Shown here: piece after piece, positions 1-10,659 of the stretch
Numbering within the stretch: the first letter of the stretch is position 1
How the letters are laid out: the number at the start of each line of letters is the position of its first letter
Source of the DNA: Saprospiraceae bacterium
GTDB taxonomy: Bacteria > Bacteroidota > Bacteroidia > Chitinophagales > Saprospiraceae
Reading direction: 5' to 3'
Assembly (NCBI GenBank): GCA_020628475.1
Contig: JAHDFB010000010.1
Location: 1-64,000 of the forward strand
DNA length: 64,000 nucleotides
Made by a program: the position numbers and the translations under genes
The notes under the pieces: model-generated
What the model saw: only the letters and a program-made list of their open reading frames with translations
Told to the model about the DNA's origin: nothing
The model's database searches: none

Positions 1-1
1 T

Positions 2-268
2 CATGAAGCATTTAACAATCCATGGACACGAGTATATCTAGCTTATAAAAATCAGAATTGTGTATTTTATTTGCAAGCAGAAGGCAACACATTTAAACAT
101 GACAGAATCCTTATTAATGAAGAAATGAAGGTAATACTCATTTCAACGATCGATGAGCAACTTTACTATGATGAAAAACATATTATAACTGGAGAAAATA
201 ATACTTACTCGCTCTCTCCTTCCAAAAAGGATTACATCGAACTTTATACCAGCTTAAAAGAATTATAA
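2..268 (+). CDS. 3' end of a hypothetical protein, truncated by the left window edge
   Basis: The frame is open from base 2 (HEAFNNPWTRVYLAYKNQNCVFYLQAEGN...); the ORF-track start at 71 is an internal TTG. Confidence 0.6.
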   Translation, partial: HEAFNNPWTRVYLAYKNQNCVFYLQAEGNTFKHDRILINEEMKVILISTIDEQLYYDEKHIITGENNTYSLSPSKKDYIELYTSLKEL

Positions 269-311
269 CATCAAGAAAACTTAAGATAGTTTTTTATTCG
301 TAAATGGGAGT

Positions 312-347
312 GGCCTACTAAATTTCATTATTTAGTGGGCCTTTTTT
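312..347 (+). terminator. Rho-independent terminator after the first CDS
   Basis: GGCCTACTAAA-N8-TTTAGTGGGCC stem (one G-U pair) followed by TTTTTT. Confidence 0.75.
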
Positions 348-441
348 CTAGAATGATTTTGGCCTTATTTTACATTTTGCAATATAAATGCTAAATTTAC
401 TTATCGAGTTTGGGGCCCTCCTTTTTAATATTTGTTTGCAT

Positions 442-3400
442 ATGAAATATTATTTGCTACCATTACTATGTTTACTAGGCTCGATCGCTCCTTTCAATCT
501 AACTAGTCAAACCAAATCACAACAATCAAATCTAGACGAGTCCTGTTCAAGGATGGCTAAATCATCGGTTCAGCAATTGGCGAACTTAGTCATTGGGGAT
601 TTATATAGTTTAGAATTTTACCATAATGGTGATATTGGTAATACGCAGGACTTTTTTGATCCTCAAGATGTTGAGAAATCTTACATGGAAAATGGTTTGC
701 TATATTTCACTCCACTCAAAGAACGAATATCTTTCATTCATCCAGGATATAAATGTGATCAAAAAATAATCAACAATCACGAGTTCAATATCAAAAATAT
801 CACACAAGCAAATTCTGGATTTGTACCATTAACCCTTGTTGATGGAGATTCTCCGACTACTTTGGTTGAAACGGTTTTACTGGGAGATGTCTGTCTCGAT
901 GTAGAAAATGCAGTTGCTCCAGGTGGAACAGCAGCTTACGGACAGTTTTTTGATGGACAAAGCACAGTAGGTATAGAAACAGGTGTAATCCTTGCAACAG
1001 GGAGTATCTTTACCGCTACTGGGCCAAATAATGCTGCTGGTAGTAGTAGTTCAGTTGGTACTGCTGGCTTTGATCAAGACCTTTCTGATTTAAATGGAGC
1101 AACCAGTTTAAATGATGTAGCAATACTAGAATTTGACTTTGTTCCTGATCAAGATTCTATTTCATTTGACTACGTTTTTGCCTCAGAAGAATACTGTGAT
1201 TTCGTGGGAAGTGCCTTTAATGATGTTTTTGGATTTTTCCTAAGCGGACCTGGAATAAATGGCCCCTATAGTAATAATGCAGAAAATATAGCTCTTATTC
1301 CTGGTACTACTACACCAGTTTCTATCAATAATGTGAATTACACAACCAATGGTGAATTCTATAATACCAATGTAATTTATGAAGGTGTAGGCGGCGGATG
1401 CACTCAAGCAGAAATTGATGAACCAGACTTATATCAAAAAGACATCGAATACGATGGTTTTACTACAATACTTCAAGCAAAAGCTGCCGTTATTCCTTGT
1501 GAAACATACCATATTAAACTCGCCATCGCAGATGTTGGAGATGGAGCTTGGGACTCCGCTGTTTTCTTGGGTAAAAATTCATTTGTATCCGGAGATGCCG
1601 GAGTAGAAGTTACAACCGAAATAGGATATACTGATCCTGTTGATGAAGCCGCTGTTGAAGGCTGCTCTGGGGCCTATATCGCCTTTTGGAAAAATCTCTT
1701 TTTAGACGAGGTTGTGGTTTATTTAAACATAGATAATTCGAGTACCGCTACAGAAGGGGTAGATTATGCAGAATTACCGGACAGTTTCGTTTTAAATATA
1801 GGGCTAAACCGAGATACGCTTTGGTTGGATATTTTCGAAGATCTTCTTGAAGAAGGGATCGAAACCATCGATATTTCTCTTGGTGGTTTATGTGCATGTG
1901 CTGATCCAAATGTGACAATTAATCTAAAAGATCCGGATCCTTTATCCATCACACCTCTAGAAGATCAGGGATTTTGTGATCCTCAAAATGCAATATTCAC
2001 CGCAGATGTGACAGGTGGTAATGAGCCTTACACCTATGAATGGAGTAATGGAAGCATGGCAAATACAACATCTGTATTTGTAGATAATTCAGGGTTTTAC
2101 TACGTCACGGTATCCGATGATTGTACCCAAATTGCCTATGATACCGTATTCGTAGAAATATATCCTAATTATGAATTTTCAGAAGTAGTGGAAATATGTG
2201 AAGGTGAATTTTATTTCGTTGGAGGCGCGAACCAATCACTTCCAGGTGTCTATCAAGATAATTTCCCTACCATTCACGATTGTGACAGTATACGTAATAC
2301 GCAATTGATTGTTAAACCTAAGGCATATTATGATACCTTGATTTATTCTTGTGCCAATGAACCGGTCGTCATTGGTGGCCAAACGATTAATTTTCCGGGT
2401 GTGAGCGATGTCGTATTATCTGGACTAGCTGCAAATGGATGTGATAGTATAATAACTGTAGAAGTACAATGGTTAACTCCAGTATCATCTATTGCCGATC
2501 CGGACACCTTAAATTGTCTAACGGACTCTGTTCAACTATTAACCATCGTACCAAATGTAGGTCAAGGATTTGAGTTTATCTGGGAAGGTCCGAATGATTT
2601 CACTTCAAACGAAGAACACCCTTGGGTCACGGATCCTGGCGTTTATTCTCTGACTGTAACACAAACCGTAAACGGTGTTTTCTGTGAATCATTCTTTCCA
2701 TTTTCAAATGAAGTACCTATTGATACGCTGGCTCCAGATATAGAACCATTAGCAGATATTACGATTTCTTGTGGATTGACAGAAATAGAAATCGATCCAA
2801 ATATTCTTAATCAAGACGAAATCGTGTCTGCGGACTTTTTATGGACTGGACCAAACGCATTTATGAGCGAAAACGAAATCATTACGGTCAGCGATTCAGG
2901 AAGTTATGAATTATTGGTTACCAATATTTCAAGTGGTTGTACTGAAATGATATCAGTACATGTAAGTATCGATAATGTTGAACCTGAAATAACCAGTAGT
3001 GGAGGATTCTTAGGCTGTAATGCTGATTCTATCCAAATATTTTCGGATGTCAATCTCATCAACGGAAACTTCGCCTGGACGGGACCGAATGGCTATTCTG
3101 CTTCCGATCAAAATCCTTATGTTTATGAAAGTGGAACCTATTATGTAGCCTATCAAATTACGCCTGATTGTATCGCTTTTGATACAGTAGAAGTAGGTGT
3201 TGATAATACCGTTCCTGAGATTTCTGCTATCGGAGACACCATCATTTGTAATCAAGGAGATGGAACATTAATTGCCAGTTCATCCACCATTGGGGTAACT
3301 TATCTTTGGACAGGACCGAACGGATTCCAATCGGAACAGGCACAAATATCCGTGCTAGATGAAGGCGAATATACCGTCATAATCACCGGAACCAATGGCT

Positions 3401-6090
3401 GTGAAAGCCAAGAAACTGTTCAACTGACATTACTAGATATTATACCAGAAATTTCCGTTTTCGATGATAAGATCGATTGTGGTGAATTGGGCGTGAACCT
3501 CATGTCAGAAACATCTGGAAATGACTTAAGCTTTACATGGGAGGGGCCAAATGGCTTTATGTCTATGGAAGAATCTCCTCTAGTGAATGAACCTGGTGCA
3601 TATACCCTATTTGTAAGTAATGCAGAAGGCTGTACGAATTCCGCCAGCTTAACTATTGAAGCAGATACTTTGATTCCGGAAGTTTCTGTCAATGCTTCCA
3701 CGATTAATTGTTATAACTTAACACCGACCATTGATGTCTTTGATGTGGTGGAAGATTTGGATTATAGCTGGGAAGGGCCGAATAGTTTTACTGGAAATAC
3801 AGAAGATGTTGAGGTAAATACTCCAGGTACATATACGCTTACCATAACCAGTGCAGCCAATGGTTGCCAAAATGAATATTCGATACCAATATCCATTGAT
3901 ACCATTCATCCAATATTTTCATCATTCGGAGACACCCTAGATTGTAATGCAGGGACGGCATTATTAAGTTCGGATGTATCTGGGAGTGAATTTGACATAC
4001 GATGGTATGATGAAGATAATAACCTCGTCGGACTGAATGCCATAGAAACCGTTGGCTCAGAAGGTGTCTATACCATAATTGTTCAAAATGAAAACAACGG
4101 TTGCGAAACGTCTCAAGCTGTCGAAATTTTCAAGAATGAAGATGTGCCAGATTTGTCCGCAGCGGGTGATACGATCAATTGTCTAGCGACTAGTTTTTCG
4201 ATAAGTTCTAGTTCAAACACAGCTGGAGTTAGCTACGCTTGGGAAGGACCAAATAGTTTTGTTTCTGATTTAAATACGGTCGAAGTAACGGATCCTGGGA
4301 CTTACAATATTACCATTACTGCTCCAAATGGTTGTATAGCCATTGAATCTGTAGAAGTAATATTAGACAATGCAGAACCAGTCGTCATCTTGGAAAATGA
4401 CGAATTAAACTGCTATAATCCAGCACTTGATTTAAGCATAAATGCTACTGGTGATGGAAACATCTATCAATGGGAAGGTCCTAACGGATTTGAAAGTAAT
4501 GAAGAATCTCCGTCTATTCTTGAAGAAGGAATGTACTCCGTGACCGTAACATCTTCGAATGGTTGTTCTCAAATGGCATCCCTTTCTATAAGCCAAGATT
4601 TTACTGAACCTTCGATTGACCTTGGTTCGAGTAATGATTTAGATTGTAATTTCGAAGAATCGCTGATCTCTTTAATTACTACTGCCCCAGATGGTAGTAC
4701 ATTTAACTGGACTGGGCCGAATGCATATACTTCTGATCAACAAAATATTACCATTTCAGAACCGGGAACCTATGAAATCGTTATTACGGGTGTTAATGGA
4801 TGTGAAAATACGGATCAAATCACGATTTCTCAAGATATCGAACCTATCGCATTGAGTACAAATGATGATTTTATTGATTGTTACAACGACGTAAAACAGC
4901 TGGATATCAATTATTCTAGCAATGATATATTTGAAATCAATTGGACGGGACCTAATAATTTCAATTCTGTACAACTTAACCCACTCGTGGAAGAAGGTGG
5001 CACCTACATCGTGGAAGTAACGGGAAATAATGGTTGTACTTCGACCGCATCCATAGAAATTGAAAGCAGAATATACTATCCTGAAGCAGATTTGATTGGG
5101 GATGATTTGTCCTGTACGAATGAAGTCGTAGAATTATCTACTGATTTAAATTCAAATGACTTCAATTACGTCTGGGATGATAGTAATGATGTAAACATTT
5201 CGAATACTGAAATTGCTCAAGTAACAGATGCAGGTTACTATTTTATTACGATCACCGATCCATATAATGGATGTTCCTATATAGATTCGATTGAAGTCCT
5301 ACAACTTCCTGATTTGATCAGTTATGATTATAATATTGATAATCCTAATTGTATGATCAACTTTGGTACCATTAGTATTTCAAATATTCAAGGAGGAACA
5401 GGGCCATTTAGCTACTCCATAGATGGAGGAAACAATTTTAGTCAAAACACCATATTTGATCAATTGGATGGAGGAACGTACGAAATAGTTATTCAAGATG
5501 CTAATGGATGTGAATTAGAGAATAGTGTTGAAATTATTGCACTTGAACAATTTGAGATTAGTGCTCAAGATCAATATGTATTAGTTCTTGGAAATACGGA
5601 ACAATTTGAAGTCATGACTTCTATTCCAGAAGATGAAATTGATTCTATATATTGGACACCAGCAGATAACCTAAGCTGTTCAGATTGTTTAAACCCGATC
5701 GTAACCGCCATTACCGATCAAGTATATACGGTAACACTGATCGACAAAAATGGCTGTGAACTAGTCACAACAATCAATCTCCGTGTAGCTGAGAATCCAA
5801 TATATGTTCCTAATGTCTTTACACCAAATGGAGATGGGCAAAATGATTACTTCAGCATTTTTGGAAACTTCAATACAATTGAAAGAATCAATACCTTCCA
5901 GATCTATGATCGATGGGGAAATAATGTGTTCAGAACAGATGATGTTGACCCTAAAGTCGAAGAAATTAAGTGGGATGGAACATTCTCTAATCGCGCTGTA
6001 AAACAAGATGTATTTGCCTATTATATCAAATACACATCAATCGATGGTACCGAAAAAGTATTGATCGGAGATGTTTCCGTGATGAAATAA
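442..6090 (+). CDS. Giant secreted Ig-like/PKD-like repeat protein with choice-of-anchor L-type N-terminal domain and gliding-motility/T9SS type B C-terminal sorting domain
   Basis: FDYVFASEEYCDFVGSAFNDVFGFFLSGPGI motif; repeated W(E/T)GPN modules; C-term VPNVFTPNGDGQNDYFSIFG...IYDRWGNNVF...WDGTF. ORF opens at 388 but the signal peptide starts at the ATG at 442. Confidence 0.85.
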   Translation: MKYYLLPLLCLLGSIAPFNLTSQTKSQQSNLDESCSRMAKSSVQQLANLVIGDLYSLEFYHNGDIGNTQDFFDPQDVEKSYMENGLLYFTPLKERISFIHPGYKCDQKIINNHEFNIKNITQANSGFVPLTLVDGDSPTTLVETVLLGDVCLDVENAVAPGGTAAYGQFFDGQSTVGIETGVILATGSIFTATGPNNAAGSSSSVGTAGFDQDLSDLNGATSLNDVAILEFDFVPDQDSISFDYVFASEEYCDFVGSAFNDVFGFFLSGPGINGPYSNNAENIALIPGTTTPVSINNVNYTTNGEFYNTNVIYEGVGGGCTQAEIDEPDLYQKDIEYDGFTTILQAKAAVIPCETYHIKLAIADVGDGAWDSAVFLGKNSFVSGDAGVEVTTEIGYTDPVDEAAVEGCSGAYIAFWKNLFLDEVVVYLNIDNSSTATEGVDYAELPDSFVLNIGLNRDTLWLDIFEDLLEEGIETIDISLGGLCACADPNVTINLKDPDPLSITPLEDQGFCDPQNAIFTADVTGGNEPYTYEWSNGSMANTTSVFVDNSGFYYVTVSDDCTQIAYDTVFVEIYPNYEFSEVVEICEGEFYFVGGANQSLPGVYQDNFPTIHDCDSIRNTQLIVKPKAYYDTLIYSCANEPVVIGGQTINFPGVSDVVLSGLAANGCDSIITVEVQWLTPVSSIADPDTLNCLTDSVQLLTIVPNVGQGFEFIWEGPNDFTSNEEHPWVTDPGVYSLTVTQTVNGVFCESFFPFSNEVPIDTLAPDIEPLADITISCGLTEIEIDPNILNQDEIVSADFLWTGPNAFMSENEIITVSDSGSYELLVTNISSGCTEMISVHVSIDNVEPEITSSGGFLGCNADSIQIFSDVNLINGNFAWTGPNGYSASDQNPYVYESGTYYVAYQITPDCIAFDTVEVGVDNTVPEISAIGDTIICNQGDGTLIASSSTIGVTYLWTGPNGFQSEQAQISVLDEGEYTVIITGTNGCESQETVQLTLLDIIPEISVFDDKIDCGELGVNLMSETSGNDLSFTWEGPNGFMSMEESPLVNEPGAYTLFVSNAEGCTNSASLTIEADTLIPEVSVNASTINCYNLTPTIDVFDVVEDLDYSWEGPNSFTGNTEDVEVNTPGTYTLTITSAANGCQNEYSIPISIDTIHPIFSSFGDTLDCNAGTALLSSDVSGSEFDIRWYDEDNNLVGLNAIETVGSEGVYTIIVQNENNGCETSQAVEIFKNEDVPDLSAAGDTINCLATSFSISSSSNTAGVSYAWEGPNSFVSDLNTVEVTDPGTYNITITAPNGCIAIESVEVILDNAEPVVILENDELNCYNPALDLSINATGDGNIYQWEGPNGFESNEESPSILEEGMYSVTVTSSNGCSQMASLSISQDFTEPSIDLGSSNDLDCNFEESLISLITTAPDGSTFNWTGPNAYTSDQQNITISEPGTYEIVITGVNGCENTDQITISQDIEPIALSTNDDFIDCYNDVKQLDINYSSNDIFEINWTGPNNFNSVQLNPLVEEGGTYIVEVTGNNGCTSTASIEIESRIYYPEADLIGDDLSCTNEVVELSTDLNSNDFNYVWDDSNDVNISNTEIAQVTDAGYYFITITDPYNGCSYIDSIEVLQLPDLISYDYNIDNPNCMINFGTISISNIQGGTGPFSYSIDGGNNFSQNTIFDQLDGGTYEIVIQDANGCELENSVEIIALEQFEISAQDQYVLVLGNTEQFEVMTSIPEDEIDSIYWTPADNLSCSDCLNPIVTAITDQVYTVTLIDKNGCELVTTINLRVAENPIYVPNVFTPNGDGQNDYFSIFGNFNTIERINTFQIYDRWGNNVFRTDDVDPKVEEIKWDGTFSNRAVKQDVFAYYIKYTSIDGTEKVLIGDVSVMK
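2520..5330 (+). repeat. Tandem Ig-like modules (~85-95 aa) with recurrent L-x-C ... W(E/T)GPNxF ... GxYxxxVT motif
   Basis: At least ten WEGPN/WTGPN occurrences in the translation at regular spacing. Confidence 0.8.
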
Positions 6091-6093
6091 AAC

Positions 6094-6127
6094 AAAAAAG
6101 GTTTCTTTAAATTAAGAAGCCTTTTTT
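6094..6127. terminator. Bidirectional terminator between convergent genes
   Basis: AAAAAAGGTTTCTTTAAATTAAGAAGCCTTTTTT, near-perfect palindrome with A and T tracts. Confidence 0.8.
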
Positions 6128-6138
6128 GTTGTTCGTAA

Positions 6139-7095
6139 TCATTTATCAACAATGTTAATCGTCGATTGACGTTTTCTATTGATATGCAACTGTGTAACAT
6201 CTGGCCGGGAGTAATGGCCCACTGGGTCAAAATTATGTCGTTCTTTTCGCACCAAATTATAATCTAAATCTTTGATATACAGTCCCTCCTCTCCTATTTG
6301 AGGCTCTAACACCCATTCTCCTTTAGGATCAGAAATACAGCTAGCACCATTGGCCATCATCTCCGAAGCCGTATTAACCAAGGTCTCATAATGTAAAATA
6401 TTCTTTGGGATATCATCTTTTCTCATCAGGCCTGAAACCGAAATTACATATGAACGTGACTCTTTAGCAATAAATCGTGTTATATCTAGGGTATTGTGAT
6501 CTCCGCCGGGCCAAATTGCCACATGTAAATCTTCTCCCATACCATATAAAGCCGCTCTTGGTAAAGGCATCCAATTTTCCCAACAGTTCAACGCTCCTAA
6601 GGTAAATGACTTAATTGGAAAAACTCGTAAACCATGTCCATCCCCAGGAGACCAAGACAACCGTTCTTCGTATGTCGGCATAAGTTTTCGATGCACATTC
6701 AAAATTTTTCCTGTATCGTCGATATACACTAAAGAACAATACACACTATGGCCTCCACGGTCTGCAGCTTTTTCAATAGTTCCAAGCACAAGTCTAATTT
6801 GACTTTGGGCGCAAGCCCTACAAATATCATCCAAGTCCCCTGCTCCAATATCAACTGCTTCACGCAAATACAAAGCATGCATTTCTTTTTGAAAAGATGA
6901 TTCAAATTTAGCTCCATCCGTGCGTTCAATCCAGAATGGATATCCTGGTAATAAAGCTTCTCCAAATGTCACCAAATCACAATTTTCCTTTCCAGCCTGT
7001 TGTATATATTGTATTATTTTATCGATTGTTTTACTTTTATCCAACCAGATAGGAGCTATTTGAGCCAAACCTACGCGCAATAAATCCTTATTCAT
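6139..7095 (-). CDS. Carbon-nitrogen hydrolase, nitrilase type
   Basis: Glu (TFGEALLPGYPFW), Lys (HRKLMPTYEERLSW) and Cys (LNCWENWMPL) catalytic motifs; start taken at MNKDLLRVGLAQIAP. Confidence 0.88.
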   Translation of the reverse strand: MNKDLLRVGLAQIAPIWLDKSKTIDKIIQYIQQAGKENCDLVTFGEALLPGYPFWIERTDGAKFESSFQKEMHALYLREAVDIGAGDLDDICRACAQSQIRLVLGTIEKAADRGGHSVYCSLVYIDDTGKILNVHRKLMPTYEERLSWSPGDGHGLRVFPIKSFTLGALNCWENWMPLPRAALYGMGEDLHVAIWPGGDHNTLDITRFIAKESRSYVISVSGLMRKDDIPKNILHYETLVNTASEMMANGASCISDPKGEWVLEPQIGEEGLYIKDLDYNLVRKERHNFDPVGHYSRPDVTQLHINRKRQSTINIVDK

Positions 7096-7111
7096 TTTAT
7101 TTCTTTTATTT

Positions 7112-7972
7112 ATGAAGGTAACAGATAATTCAAAAAATGCTCTACCCAAGACACAGAATGTTTTGTCTTATCCCATTCAAAAGTATACAAAAAGGAATGA
7201 TGAAGAAATAATAGATACCATAGAAGATCACATCTGTCATGAAGGGGTTTTAGAATTTCGGGTAAAAAAGCAACATGATATTCAATACACCAGTATTGCT
7301 ATTACGATGCGGACAAAAGGGAATGATCTGAATCTTGCTCTTGGATTTTTGTATACCGAAGGGATTATTGAATCTTATGAAGATGTACATAAGCATCAAT
7401 TCCGATCAGAGGATATTCTTGCGATCGAACTTAAAAACCATGTCCATTTTGATCTCAAAAGTGCTACAAGAAATATATTTACATCTTCCAGCTGCGGTAT
7501 CTGTTCGAAAGCGAATAAATCGGCTCTTCAATATGATAGTCCGTATTTACCTTGGACATCCAAAGTGACCTTTAATGCTCAGATCATTTATGGTATCGCC
7601 CAAGTATTTTACCATTCAGAATCAATCTTTACAAAAACAGGAGGCAATCATGCCGCTGCCTTAATACGTCAAGACGGTCAATTGATTGATCTCGTTGAAG
7701 ACGTCGGACGGCATAATGCGCTGGATAAACTTATCGGGCAAGCCCTGCAAAAATCTTCGCTTCCTTGGGCAGATAAGGCCATTGTACTGAGTGGTCGTAT
7801 TAGTTTTGAATTGGTGCAAAAAGCAACGATGACCGGAATACCTTTGATTATTGCCCTTGGAGCTCCTTCTAGTTTAGCTATTGAAGAGGCTTACGCCCAA
7901 AATATATGTCTTATAGGTTTTGCTAAAGATCAATCATTTAATGTATATTCATCCTTTGAAAGAATCCAATAA
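7112..7972 (+). CDS. fdhD: Formate dehydrogenase accessory sulfurtransferase FdhD
   Basis: SSCGICSKA CxxC motif, FTKTGGNHAAAL, EDVGRHNALDKLIG, SGRISFELVQKA. Confidence 0.92.
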   Translation: MKVTDNSKNALPKTQNVLSYPIQKYTKRNDEEIIDTIEDHICHEGVLEFRVKKQHDIQYTSIAITMRTKGNDLNLALGFLYTEGIIESYEDVHKHQFRSEDILAIELKNHVHFDLKSATRNIFTSSSCGICSKANKSALQYDSPYLPWTSKVTFNAQIIYGIAQVFYHSESIFTKTGGNHAAALIRQDGQLIDLVEDVGRHNALDKLIGQALQKSSLPWADKAIVLSGRISFELVQKATMTGIPLIIALGAPSSLAIEEAYAQNICLIGFAKDQSFNVYSSFERIQ

Positions 7973-7974
7973 AA

Positions 7975-10257
7975 ATGTCGAAAAACAATACGCACAGAGC
8001 GCCCCAATCTAGCCAAGAAACGAAGGTATCCGCACCGAAGAAAAAGGCCGTTGGACTCGAGGCTGTTCAAAAATCAATACAACAAATGGGCCGGTATATG
8101 GATATGCCCAAAGCGCTAAAGGCTTCTTTAAAGATGAACCAAAAAGGTGGATTTGACTGTCCTGGTTGTGCATGGCCTGACCCGGAAGATGAGCGTTCCA
8201 GTATTGGTGAATATTGTGAAAATGGTATCAAGGCATTGGTGGAAGAGGCCACCAAGAATCGAGCAAACCCTTCTTTTTTCGAGAAACATTCCGTTCAAGA
8301 CTTGGCTGCGCTTTCGGATTTTGAATTAGGTAAGAGTGGACGAATTACGCATCCTATGTATTTGGCAAAAGGAGCTAGTCATTATCGACCAATAGAATGG
8401 AAGCAGGCTTATGCCTTAATTAATCAACATCTAAAATCCTGCGACTCGCCAGATGAGGCTGTTTTCTACACTTCGGGTCGAACAAGTAACGAGGCGGCTT
8501 TTTTGTATGGTGCGTTTGTTAGAGCATTTGGGACAAACAATCTGCCAGATTGCTCCAATATGTGTCATGAATCCAGCGGATCGGCCCTTTCAAATACAGT
8601 AGGTATAGGAAAAGGATCGGTAAAATTGGAAGATTTACATCAAGCAGATTTGATTATTATTTTAGGGCAAAACCCCGGCACAAATCATCCTCGTATGTTG
8701 AATGCCCTAGAAAAAAATAAAATGAATGGTGGTAAAATTGTGGTCGTTAATCCCTTAAAAGAAGCAGGTTTAATGCATTACACCAATCCTCAAAAGCCAT
8801 TTAAAATTTTGAGTGGAGGCGTTTCATTGGCGGATGAATATGTTCAGGTCAAGGTTAATGGAGATATGGGATTTTTGAAAGCGATCCTGTATAAATTGCA
8901 TCAGCTCGAAAAGAAAGGAGAAGATATCTATGATAAGGATTTTATAAAAGAATATACAGAAGGATTTGAAGCCTACTCCGATCAAATCGGCCAAATCGAT
9001 TATGAGAAATGCTTGATCGAATCTGGCATCACCGATGAACAGATAGATCGTGTCGTTCATCTCATTCAACAAAATAAAAAAATCATCGCATGTTGGGCAA
9101 TGGGATTGACCCAACATAAAAATGGAGTCGCAACCATACAAGAAGTCGTTAATTTATTGTTACTCAAAGGAAGCATTGGAAAACCAGGTGCAGGAACCTG
9201 TCCAGTCAGAGGACACAGCAATGTACAAGGTGATCGTACAATGGGGATATGGGAAAAAATGCCAGAAGCTTATCACCAGCGACTGTCTAAAGCATTCAAT
9301 ATAGACTCTCCAAGACACCATGGTTACGATACGGTAGAATCCATAAAAGCAATGTACGAAAACAAAGTAAAGGTCTTTTTTGCTATGGGCGGAAACTTTC
9401 TATCTGCTGCACCTGATACCGATATTACGGCACAAGGACTACAAAATTGTGATTTAACTGTACATGTATCCACGAAACCGAATCGTTCTCATCTGGTACA
9501 TGGAAGTGAAGCACTAATCCTTCCGTGTAGAGGAAGAACGGAGATTGATGAGCAAAAAAGTGGTTATCAATTTGTAAGCGTCGAAAATAGTATGGGACAG
9601 GTTCATAGTTCCAAAGGAGTATTACCTCCAATATCAGAACATCTTAAAAGTGAAATCAACATCGTATGCGAAATGGCCGACGAGGTATTGGGAACATCGG
9701 ATATGGATTGGCTACAATTTGGGGATGATTATGATAAGATCCGTGATAAAATAGAAGAAGTGATTCCTGGATTTGATCAATACAATCAAAGAATAAGAAC
9801 GGACACTGGATTCTATCTTCCTAACCCTGCACGTGATCGATCTTTCACCAAAACAGGTAAAGCTAAGTTTACGGTGAATGCATTGACCGATAATCAATTA
9901 GAAAGTCATCAATATACTTTAATGACTTTAAGATCGCACGATCAGTATAATACAACTATTTATGGATTGGATGATCGATATCGCGGCATTAAAAATGGTC
10001 GTAAAATCATATTCATGAATATGTCAGATATGCAAAAACAGGGTTTAGGTGAACTAGATTTGGTACATGTACACAGTTATTTCCAAGGCGAAAAACGATC
10101 GATTTACTCCTTCAAAGTCGTACCATATGATATTCCTTCGGGATGTTTAGCCGCGTATTTTCCAGAAGCGAATCCTTTGGTTGCCATCAACAATGTAGCA
10201 GATATTAGCAATACACCTGCCAGTAAGCGAATTATTGTAGAAATTGAAAAAATCTAA
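7975..10257 (+). CDS. FdhF/YdeP family molybdopterin oxidoreductase
   Basis: CPGCAWPDP, YTSGRTSNEAAFLYG, NMCHESSGSAL, GQNPGTNHPRML, RGHSNVQGDRTMGI motifs; directly follows fdhD. Confidence 0.9.
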   Translation: MSKNNTHRAPQSSQETKVSAPKKKAVGLEAVQKSIQQMGRYMDMPKALKASLKMNQKGGFDCPGCAWPDPEDERSSIGEYCENGIKALVEEATKNRANPSFFEKHSVQDLAALSDFELGKSGRITHPMYLAKGASHYRPIEWKQAYALINQHLKSCDSPDEAVFYTSGRTSNEAAFLYGAFVRAFGTNNLPDCSNMCHESSGSALSNTVGIGKGSVKLEDLHQADLIIILGQNPGTNHPRMLNALEKNKMNGGKIVVVNPLKEAGLMHYTNPQKPFKILSGGVSLADEYVQVKVNGDMGFLKAILYKLHQLEKKGEDIYDKDFIKEYTEGFEAYSDQIGQIDYEKCLIESGITDEQIDRVVHLIQQNKKIIACWAMGLTQHKNGVATIQEVVNLLLLKGSIGKPGAGTCPVRGHSNVQGDRTMGIWEKMPEAYHQRLSKAFNIDSPRHHGYDTVESIKAMYENKVKVFFAMGGNFLSAAPDTDITAQGLQNCDLTVHVSTKPNRSHLVHGSEALILPCRGRTEIDEQKSGYQFVSVENSMGQVHSSKGVLPPISEHLKSEINIVCEMADEVLGTSDMDWLQFGDDYDKIRDKIEEVIPGFDQYNQRIRTDTGFYLPNPARDRSFTKTGKAKFTVNALTDNQLESHQYTLMTLRSHDQYNTTIYGLDDRYRGIKNGRKIIFMNMSDMQKQGLGELDLVHVHSYFQGEKRSIYSFKVVPYDIPSGCLAAYFPEANPLVAINNVADISNTPASKRIIVEIEKI

Positions 10258-10623
10258 TTAATGATGTTCTCTTGGGTTGTCAAATAATCGATCCTCATTT
10301 TCAGAACGAGGCGTCAGGCATTTATAATCGCGTTCAACAGCAATTTTATATGATTGACCAGCGGTCTCATTTTCTTGATAAATACCTTCGTCTGATGAAT
10401 GATGAAATGCGCTATAATTCGATGCAGAAATTTGAACTTTCAGGGTATTGTGATCCAGAAGTATGCTCATTTCTGACAAGTCCTCTGTCAATTCGATGCC
10501 ATAGCTCAAAACACCGCCCGGTAATTGACAGGAAGCAAAACATGAACCAGTATTTTGGATATCATCCATATCATCCATGGATAATCGTAAACGGACACTA
10601 TTGTTGAGAATTCTTAGCTTCAT
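10258..10623 (-). CDS. Conserved hypothetical small protein (MKLRILNNSVRLRLS...; possibly DUF7009-like)
   Basis: ORF with start at MKLRIL; convergent with the molybdo-oxidoreductase. Family assignment is from memory. Confidence 0.6.
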   Translation of the reverse strand: MKLRILNNSVRLRLSMDDMDDIQNTGSCFASCQLPGGVLSYGIELTEDLSEMSILLDHNTLKVQISASNYSAFHHSSDEGIYQENETAGQSYKIAVERDYKCLTPRSENEDRLFDNPREHH

Positions 10624-10659
10624 TAACTCTATTTGACATAAATATATAAATTTGCTGTT

